DNA from: Fictibacillus nanhaiensis
GTDB taxonomy: Bacteria > Bacillota > Bacilli > Bacillales > Fictibacillaceae
Assembly: GCA_017052515.1 (NCBI GenBank)
Contig: JAFHKR010000039.1
Coordinates: forward strand, 1,054,001 to 1,118,000
DNA length: 64,000 bases
Reading direction: 5' to 3'
Shown piece after piece: positions 58,587-64,000 of the stretch. The translations under genes were made by a program, and so were the position numbers. How positions within the stretch are numbered: the stretch's first letter is position 1; every line of letters begins with the position of its first letter. The notes below the pieces were generated by a model. That model was given only the letters and a program-made list of their open reading frames with translations. It made no database searches and was not told the DNA's origin.

Positions 58587-59813
58587 TCAATTTGCCTTCT
58601 TTTTAAGTTGAGGATGTTCTTCTTTTTTCCATTTGAAAATTCCATTCAATACATTATAAATCTTCTTTGACTCTTTTGTAAGAAATGGTCCCAGTATCGC
58701 TAAGATGAGAACATATAGTGCTGAGAATGGCTTTAGTACAGAAGCCAAACCGCCTGCCATCCCAATGTTAGCTACGATAATAGAAAACTCTCCTCTTGAA
58801 ACAATCGTTAGCCCGATGTTAGACGAAGCTTTATGAGAAAGTCCCGCCTTTCTTCCTGCAATCATTCCAGCTACAAAGTTTCCAATGATCGTGATCACCA
58901 CAGCTCCAAGTGCCAGCCAAACCGCTCCACCTAACGTGAACGGATCTATACTCAATCCGAAGCTGAAAAAGAAGATCGCTCCAAAGAAATCTCGGAACGG
59001 TATGACCATCTTCTCGATACGTTCACTATGTTCCGTTTCAGAAAAAACGAGTCCTAACAAAAGAGCACCGATCGCTTCTGCTACGTGGATGGTTTCTGAA
59101 AAACCTGCGATAAAGAACAATGAGGCGAAGATCACAATAATAAAAATCTCATTCGATGTGATATTAAGAAGTCTGTTTAAGTGCTTTGTACATGTTCTTG
59201 CAATAACGAAGAACAAAATCATATAACAAAATGCGATTAAAATGGATTTTGTCACACCCAGAACAGAAGTTGCATCTCCTAACACTAACCCTGAGATGAT
59301 CGAGAGATAAACGGCCAAGAATATATCTTCGAACATGATGATTCCAAGGATCAGTTCTGTTTCAGGATTCGCAGTACGCCGTAGATCAACGATGATCTTT
59401 GCGACGATCGCACTAGAAGAAATGGTGATAATTCCAGCTATGATCAAAACCTCTAATAGAGGAAACCCCATGATATAGGCATAAACCCATCCTAATGTGA
59501 AGTTTATGAGGATGTAGATACTTCCCCCAACAGCGATGTTTTTTCCAGAGCGAACTAATTTACCTACCGAAAACTCTAAACCGAGATAGAAAAGCAGGAA
59601 CAAGACACCTATCCTCCCAAAGAAGGTAATGATCTCGTTGCTATTAATAAACGTGAAGTCCAATACGCCAATTACAGGAGCATGTGGTCCTACAATCATT
59701 CCGAAAATGATAAGAAACGGAATGATAGAAAATTTTAATTTATTTGCGAGTAAAGCAGCAAGCGCGATAATGATTAGAGCTGTACCAACTTCTAGTACAA
59801 GATGATTTGTCAT
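58587..59813 (-). CDS. khtU: K+/H+ antiporter membrane subunit KhtU (CPA2)
   Basis: A 408-residue CPA2 cation/proton antiporter, 12-13 helices. Characteristic segments: FLIIFGMIVGPHAPVIGVLD, FLLFYLGLEFSVGKL, ISSSAIVAKIIVDLRR, EAIGALLLGLVFSETEHSER and FGLSIDPFTLGG. It exports potassium in exchange for protons and shares an operon with the KhtT-like regulatory protein, whose stop it overlaps by 4 nt. This is the khtTU pair of Bacillus subtilis, active in alkaline conditions or high internal potassium and controlled by c-di-AMP through KhtT. Confidence 0.93.
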   Translation of the reverse strand: MTNHLVLEVGTALIIIALAALLANKLKFSIIPFLIIFGMIVGPHAPVIGVLDFTFINSNEIITFFGRIGVLFLLFYLGLEFSVGKLVRSGKNIAVGGSIYILINFTLGWVYAYIMGFPLLEVLIIAGIITISSSAIVAKIIVDLRRTANPETELILGIIMFEDIFLAVYLSIISGLVLGDATSVLGVTKSILIAFCYMILFFVIARTCTKHLNRLLNITSNEIFIIVIFASLFFIAGFSETIHVAEAIGALLLGLVFSETEHSERIEKMVIPFRDFFGAIFFFSFGLSIDPFTLGGAVWLALGAVVITIIGNFVAGMIAGRKAGLSHKASSNIGLTIVSRGEFSIIVANIGMAGGLASVLKPFSALYVLILAILGPFLTKESKKIYNVLNGIFKWKKEEHPQLKKKAN

Positions 59814-60310
59814 TCACTGCTCACCTCGGCTGAAAACATCTCCTTAATAATCCGTTTAACACCAGGTCTTTCCCCTGAAATGATTAGCATATCTCCAGAG
59901 CCGATCATGGTTTCAGGACCAGGGTTCAACACTTTTTCATTTCCTTTGATGATAGCGATGACAGATACTTCGTATTGTTGACGGATATCGAGTTCTCCAA
60001 TCGTTTTTCCGACTGCATATGCATAGGAGTCCAGTCGATACCACTCAATCATAAGTTCATCAAATGCCATTTCAATTGTTTCAAGCGCTTTTGGTCGATA
60101 GATCATTCCACCGATAATAGCAGCAAACTGTCTAGCTTCGGTATCACTTAACGTAACTGATGAAAGACTTTCTTCATAATCGTGTTTGTCAAAGTGATAA
60201 ATTTCTCTTCTTCCGTCATCATGAACTATAACGACAACTTTATCTCTATTCGCGATCTCTACTTCAAACTTTCTGCCGATTCCAGGTAATTCTGTTTCTT
60301 TAACGATCAT
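59810..60310 (-). CDS. khtT: KhtT, c-di-AMP-binding regulator of KhtU
   Basis: A 166-residue RCK_C/TrkA-C protein. N-terminal half ELPGIGRKFEVEIANRDKVV and VIVHDDGRREIYHFDKHD; C-terminal RCK_C reads YAVGKTIGELDIRQQYEVSV and SGDMLIISGERPGVKRII. In Bacillus subtilis KhtT inhibits KhtU and binds c-di-AMP. Length and blocks fit. AAAGGGAGA before the ATG. KhtS is not seen upstream; 60311-60456 contains only an imperfect palindrome (ACGTTCGGAAACA near 60350). Confidence 0.93.
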   Translation of the reverse strand: MIVKETELPGIGRKFEVEIANRDKVVVIVHDDGRREIYHFDKHDYEESLSSVTLSDTEARQFAAIIGGMIYRPKALETIEMAFDELMIEWYRLDSYAYAVGKTIGELDIRQQYEVSVIAIIKGNEKVLNPGPETMIGSGDMLIISGERPGVKRIIKEMFSAEVSSE

Positions 60311-60456
60311 AACAATCTCCCTTTGTTCGTTTTTTAAGCACTACAAAGAAACGTTCGGAAACATGTTTTTTCGAAACGTGCTTATGAATAGATGGTTCTG
60401 TTAAATAAACCCTACATCGAAGGCCATTTTAAAGGTTTTTGAGATTGTTGTGATCG

Positions 60457-60777
60457 TCAGAGGTAATTCGATTGAAATTGATAGGGGGTAAGACGTACAA
60501 TTTTGTTGTTGACTTGGCTGTATGATGGGAATACATAATCATCATGTGATTCTTCAAACAGTATTTGGTTATCCGCATAAACTGCTTTTACGGATTTTTT
60601 TAACTTTTTACTCTTTGTTGGATATTCGCCAATGATCTTTGATTCATCAAGGGTCGCTGAGGATAGTTCATAAACGTCATTTTGAGGCGGCGAAAAAAGA
60701 TTTTCCATATTGTAGTTAGGAAAAAGTGATGTAAAAGCAAATACATACAATAAAGCCAATATAGATATTTTCCGCAA
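60457..60777 (-). CDS. Small secreted or membrane-anchored hypothetical protein
   Basis: A 106-residue product: basic MRKISIL, hydrophobic segment LALLYVFAFTSLF (residues about 7-19), then a polar 85-residue domain with YELSSATLDESKIIGEYPTK and SKKLKKSVKAVYADNQIL. The TTG at 60777 is chosen because GGGGGGAG precedes it at 8 nt; an ATG farther upstream would bring a hydrophobic stretch from the promoter region. Family not recognised; single-pass or secreted through a signal peptide. Confidence 0.55.
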   Translation of the reverse strand: MRKISILALLYVFAFTSLFPNYNMENLFSPPQNDVYELSSATLDESKIIGEYPTKSKKLKKSVKAVYADNQILFEESHDDYVFPSYSQVNNKIVRLTPYQFQSNYL

Positions 60778-60847
60778 TTTCTTACTCCCCCCTTTCTTTT
60801 TTACTACTAAAAGTATAACACGAAAGAACGCGTTTCTGAAGTAAAGT

Positions 60848-60878
60848 GAAAAAGCCACCTATATGAAAGGCAGCTTTT
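60848..60878 (-). terminator. Terminator after APC permease gene
   Basis: AAGCTGCCT pairs with AGGTGGCTT (one G-T pair), with TTTTT on the minus strand, 18 nt past the stop codon of the permease. Confidence 0.82.
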
Positions 60879-60896
60879 CTCACTATCAATCTCTTT

Positions 60897-62279
60897 CTAT
60901 TTCGTTGTGTTTAAACGGCTGTGACGATAACCGTAACTAAAATAAAGAACAAGTCCGATCACAAGCCAAACGACAAAGCCTTTCCAAGTAAATGCTGAGA
61001 GTTGAAGCATAAGATAAACACAGAAAATAATGGCTAAGGCTGGAATCAATGGAACCCAAGGGGTCTTAAAGCCTCGTTCGATGTCTGGCCGAGTTTTTCT
61101 AAGAACGGCAACTCCTAAAGATACTGTTGCAAAGGCAAACAATGTACCGATACTCGTAAGTTCTGCTAGTTTGTCTAACGGCACGAATCCAGCAAATAAG
61201 GAAACTAATAATCCTGTTGTCCATGTACTTGAAAGAGGTACTTTCGTTCTTGGATGAACAGAGGACAGTTTACTTGGAAGAAGTCCATCACGACTCATTG
61301 CATAAAACAACCTTGTCTGACCGAACATCATAACAATTAGCACGGTTGTAATTCCTACGATAGCTCCTAATGAGATGAAACCTGCTGCCCAATCTTGACC
61401 GATAAATTGCAACGCAAACGCTACAGGATCTTTAACGTTCAGCATGGTATAAGGAACAATCCCGGTAAGTATGAGTGAAACCACGATATAGATAATTGTA
61501 CAAATAGCTAAAGCAGAAATGATTCCAATCGGTAAATTTCGCTGTGGATTCTTCACTTCCTCTGCAGCTGTGGAGACAGCATCGAAACCAAAATACGCAA
61601 AAACAACAACTGCAGCCCCTGTCACTACACCAGAGAATCCAAAAGGAACAAACGGCTCCCAGTTAACAGGTTCCACATACCAAACACCGACTGCTATAAA
61701 TAATAAGATTACTGCCACTTTCACGATAACCATAATAGAATTGAATTTCGCAGATTCTTTAACACCCCTCGATAACAGAAGTGTGACAAGTAAAATAATC
61801 ATTACAGCAGGCAGGTCAATATATGTTCCCTTCGATGGATCAAAAGCACTTGTGATAGCTGTTGGAAGATGTATACCAAAACCAGTTAAAAGGCTTTGGA
61901 AATATCCTGACCAACCACTCGCTACAGCTGAAGAAGCGAGACCGTATTCAAGTACGAGGTCCCAGCCCAAAATCCAAGCAAAGATTTCACCGAATGCTAC
62001 ATAACTGTAGGTGTAAGCACTCCCTGATTGAGGAATCATAGATGCGAATTCGGAGTAACAAAGTGCCGCAAAAACACACGCAAGCCCCGCAATAATAAAA
62101 GATAAGATAAGAGCGGGACCCGCATATTTTGCAGCCGCAACCCCTGTTAGCACGAATACCCCTGTTCCGATAATGGCCCCTACCCCTAACATTGTAAGGT
62201 CAACTGCACCAAGAACACGATTCAATGATTGATCACTGTTTTGATTAGTAGTTAATAACTTTTTTCTAAATAAGTTCAT
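60897..62279 (-). CDS. APC family amino-acid permease (YfnA-like)
   Basis: A 460-residue, 12-helix APC-superfamily transporter of the cationic amino acid type. Helix 1 is MLGVGAIIGTGVFVLTGVAA with the substrate loop GxG; SEFASMIPQSGSAYTYSYVA and FAYFGFDAVSTAAEEVKNPQ (helix 6 unwound region) are diagnostic. MSRDGLLPSKLSSVHPRTKV lies in the loop before helix 9. Closest bacillary counterpart is YfnA; substrate is uncertain. AGGAGGA before the ATG. A promoter precedes it in the divergent spacer with gltT. Confidence 0.9.
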   Translation of the reverse strand: MNLFRKKLLTTNQNSDQSLNRVLGAVDLTMLGVGAIIGTGVFVLTGVAAAKYAGPALILSFIIAGLACVFAALCYSEFASMIPQSGSAYTYSYVAFGEIFAWILGWDLVLEYGLASSAVASGWSGYFQSLLTGFGIHLPTAITSAFDPSKGTYIDLPAVMIILLVTLLLSRGVKESAKFNSIMVIVKVAVILLFIAVGVWYVEPVNWEPFVPFGFSGVVTGAAVVVFAYFGFDAVSTAAEEVKNPQRNLPIGIISALAICTIIYIVVSLILTGIVPYTMLNVKDPVAFALQFIGQDWAAGFISLGAIVGITTVLIVMMFGQTRLFYAMSRDGLLPSKLSSVHPRTKVPLSSTWTTGLLVSLFAGFVPLDKLAELTSIGTLFAFATVSLGVAVLRKTRPDIERGFKTPWVPLIPALAIIFCVYLMLQLSAFTWKGFVVWLVIGLVLYFSYGYRHSRLNTTK

Positions 62280-62324
62280 AAGTCCTCCTATGAATGTCGA
62301 TAAAAGTCGAATAACGCTTTTGTC

Positions 62325-62353
62325 ATTTTACAAGCATTTATTATTTTTGTAAA
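62325..62353 (-). promoter_or_regulatory. Sigma-A promoter of the APC permease gene
   Basis: TTTACA (62348-62353), 17-nt spacer, TAAAAT (62325-62330) on the minus strand. Confidence 0.8.
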
Positions 62354-62437
62354 CATTAAAATTTTCAAATATTTCTAATAAATAATAATGAGTGCATTCA
62401 CTTCCATTCCCCCTTTATTCATTGCCATTTTTTTGCT

Positions 62438-62467
62438 TTGACAACCATTCCTTTTACTCGCTAAAAT
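62438..62467 (+). promoter_or_regulatory. Sigma-A promoter of the glutamate symporter gene
   Basis: TTGACA (62438-62443), 18-nt spacer, TAAAAT (62462-62467), about 50 nt before the GTG start. Confidence 0.82.
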
Positions 62468-62519
62468 GTCTTTTATGTGGCAACTCAGATAACTAACATC
62501 AAGAAGAAGGTGACTCAAT

Positions 62520-63782
62520 GTGAAAAAAGTAAGAATTAGTCTTGCGTGGCAAATCCTGATCGGACTAGCGTTTGGTATTCTCATCGGTGCTTTGTTCTAT
62601 GGAAATGAAACCGTTCAAGGATATTTACAACCGATTGGAGATATCTTCATTCGCTTAATTAAAATGATCGTTGTACCTATAGTTGTTTCAAGCCTTATCG
62701 TAGGTGTTGCGAGTGTAGGTGATATCAAACAACTAGGAAGACTCGGTGGTAAAACGATTTTATATTTTGAGATCATTACAACTTTTGCAATCGTAATTGG
62801 TCTATTTATCGCTAACATATTCCAACCTGGAGCAGGAGTGGATATGAAATCGTTAACAAAAGGTGATATTTCGAGCTATGTGGAGACAACAGAATCAGTT
62901 GAAAGTCACGGCTTTGCAGAAACGTTCTTAAACATCGTACCCACAAACCTTTTTGAATCTTTAGCTAAAGGGGATATGTTGGCAATCATCTTTTTCTCCG
63001 TATTATTCGGACTAGGGATTGCTGCGATCGGCGAAAAAGGAAAACCGGTATTGGCCTTTTTCCAAGGAACAGCTGACGCTATGTTCTATATTACGAATCA
63101 AATTATGAAACTAGCTCCATTTGGAGTATTTGCACTAATCGGTGTTACGGTTTCTAAATTTGGTATTGAATCACTCGTCCCATTAAGTAAACTGGTTCTA
63201 GTCGTTTATGGAGCTATGTTCTTCTTTGTCATCGCTGTTCTAGGTGGCGTTGCAGCTATGGTAAAAGTTAATATCTTTACATTGATTAAAATATTGAAAG
63301 ACGAACTGATCTTAGCTTACTCAACAGCTAGCTCAGAAACAGTATTACCAAAAATTATGGAAAAGATGGAGAAGTTCGGGTGTCCAAAAGCCATTACTTC
63401 TTTCGTGATTCCTACTGGTTACTCGTTCAACCTAGACGGATCCACTCTCTATCAAGCGATTGCAGCACTATTTATCGCGCAAATGTACGGGATTGAAATA
63501 ACCATCGCAGAACAAATCTCTTTATTGCTAGTATTAATGGTTACTTCAAAAGGGATAGCAGGCGTTCCAGGTGTTTCCTTTGTCGTTCTTTTAGCAACAC
63601 TTGGTACAGTTGGAATTCCATTAGAAGGCCTTGCATTTATTGCGGGTATTGATCGAATACTCGATATGGCTCGGACAGCTGTAAACGTAGTAGGAAACTC
63701 GTTAGCTGCTGTCGTGATGTCCAAATGGGAAGGTCAATTCAACACGATGAAAGCAGAGCAATATAAACAAGAAGTTAGTTAA
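62520..63782 (+). CDS. gltT: Glutamate/aspartate:cation symporter (DAACS, GltT-like)
   Basis: A 420-residue dicarboxylate/amino-acid:cation symporter. FIRLIKMIVVPIVVSSLIVG (TM2), AYSTASSETVLPKIMEKMEK (hairpin 1 serine-rich loop), FVIPTGYSFNLDGSTLYQAI (TM7 NMDGT-type motif, here NLDGS) and MVTSKGIAGVPGVSFVVLLA (hairpin 2) are the substrate and sodium/proton sites. The sequence looks like the GltT/GltP branch. GTG start with AGAAGGTGA upstream. Divergent from an amino acid permease. A strong terminator follows. Confidence 0.93.
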   Translation: MKKVRISLAWQILIGLAFGILIGALFYGNETVQGYLQPIGDIFIRLIKMIVVPIVVSSLIVGVASVGDIKQLGRLGGKTILYFEIITTFAIVIGLFIANIFQPGAGVDMKSLTKGDISSYVETTESVESHGFAETFLNIVPTNLFESLAKGDMLAIIFFSVLFGLGIAAIGEKGKPVLAFFQGTADAMFYITNQIMKLAPFGVFALIGVTVSKFGIESLVPLSKLVLVVYGAMFFFVIAVLGGVAAMVKVNIFTLIKILKDELILAYSTASSETVLPKIMEKMEKFGCPKAITSFVIPTGYSFNLDGSTLYQAIAALFIAQMYGIEITIAEQISLLLVLMVTSKGIAGVPGVSFVVLLATLGTVGIPLEGLAFIAGIDRILDMARTAVNVVGNSLAAVVMSKWEGQFNTMKAEQYKQEVS

Positions 63783-63792
63783 TATTCTAGCC

Positions 63793-63831
63793 AAAAAACC
63801 GTTTTAGCCAGTTCGGCTAAAACGGTTTTTT
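63793..63831. terminator. Bidirectional terminator after gltT
   Basis: AAAAAACCGTTTTAGCC pairs perfectly with GGCTAAAACGGTTTTTT across a 5-nt loop, ending both gltT and the convergent permease gene. Confidence 0.92.
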
Positions 63832-63837
63832 GAAATT

Positions 63838-64000
63838 TTATTTCTTTAAGTGGTAGGGAACAGTCGATATTACAATATCTCTTTTATACAATAAATAAGC
63901 ACGAATAAGTAGACTTGATTGGTTATGAAGGATATTATGCCAACCTTTTTTCGGGATGAATTGCGGAATAACCACTGTTACTTGATAATCGCCTTCCTTC
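63838..64000 (-). CDS. APC permease, KimA-like, C-terminal end (partial)
   Basis: The last about 53 codons of a gene that enters from the right edge. The translation YQVTVVIPQFIPKKGWHNIL, HNQSSLLIRAYLLYKRDIVI and STVPYHLKK is the C-terminal end of the cytoplasmic domain typical of KimA/YdaO-type potassium importers of the APC family. The rest of the protein is outside the window, so identification is by this tail only. It is convergent with gltT and shares its terminator. Confidence 0.72.
   Translation of the reverse strand, partial: KEGDYQVTVVIPQFIPKKGWHNILHNQSSLLIRAYLLYKRDIVISTVPYHLKK

Noticed and set aside
60340-60400. Regulatory palindrome or riboswitch before khtT
   Set aside because: Inverted repeat ACGTTCGGAAACA / TGTTTTTTCGAAACGT is imperfect and matches no known RNA pattern; left as a note in the khtT entry.

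Overview
The window looks like chromosome from a low-to-mid-GC endospore-forming Bacillaceae, closest in feel to Fictibacillus or Bacillus. This is inferred from the core genes parE-yneT, ypwA-ypsC-rnpB-gpsB-ypsA-mrfBA, khtTU, a tyrZ-type tyrS and an oxygenase-only nitric oxide synthase, from strong AGGAGG-type ribosome binding sites, and from a class B RNase P RNA. No tRNA, rRNA, insertion sequence, prophage or CRISPR array is visible.

Layout. 1-11.6 kb is a conserved housekeeping block, nearly all on the minus strand: topoisomerase IV subunit B (cut at the left edge), CoA-binding protein, M32 carboxypeptidase, an rRNA methyltransferase, RNase P RNA with a clean promoter and terminator, GpsB, YpsA and the MrfA/MrfB DNA repair pair. 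11.9-16.2 kb holds a cREC-domain protein, a HIT-PP2C operon behind a leucine-type T-box leader, and a small drug/folate-like island (two DHFR-fold genes, GrpB, a frameshifted NTF2-like gene, a GNAT remnant). 16.2-45.8 kb is accessory: FUSC transporter, berberine-bridge-type oxidoreductase, nucleotidyltransferase, a divergent MFS/SgrR pair, an ECF sigma/anti-sigma/membrane-protein operon arranged like sigM-yhdL-yhdK, resistance-like kinase and penicillin-recognition-fold genes, NUDIX, HIT and GNAT-pentapeptide proteins, MarR- and ArsR-controlled transporters, heme O synthase, a secreted nucleosidase under a guanine-class riboswitch, nitric oxide synthase and an LD-carboxypeptidase. 46.1-54.4 kb is one giant gene for a 2,760-residue protein with 27 tandem carboxypeptidase-regulatory-like repeats. 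54.5-64 kb returns to conserved functions: T-box-controlled tyrosyl-tRNA synthetase with its MarR neighbour, DUF3626 protein, KhtTU K+/H+ antiporter, amino-acid permease, glutamate symporter, and the C-terminal end of a KimA-like permease at the right edge.

The most unusual signal is a family of intergenic elements with strict 21-nt periodicity, found five times (about 4.70-4.86, 22.80-22.98, 39.08-39.25, 42.43-42.52 and 45.79-45.93 kb). Each lies just past the 3' end of a gene. Read in that gene's direction, each starts with a TGTCGA-like module, runs through 3-6 units of 20-21 nt and, in four of five, ends at a hairpin. In the two best copies the units alternate between AAATTTG and AAACTCG ends, so the true period is 42 nt. 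Spurious ORFs with 7-residue repeats overlie them. I know of no described function.

Regulatory RNAs and sites read directly from sequence are two T-boxes, one guanine-type purine riboswitch, a PhoP-like array of four hexamers at 11-nt spacing, tandem MarR-type palindromes, a candidate SgrR palindrome and an ECF autoregulatory promoter. No searches were run; family names rest on recognised motifs and gene order.
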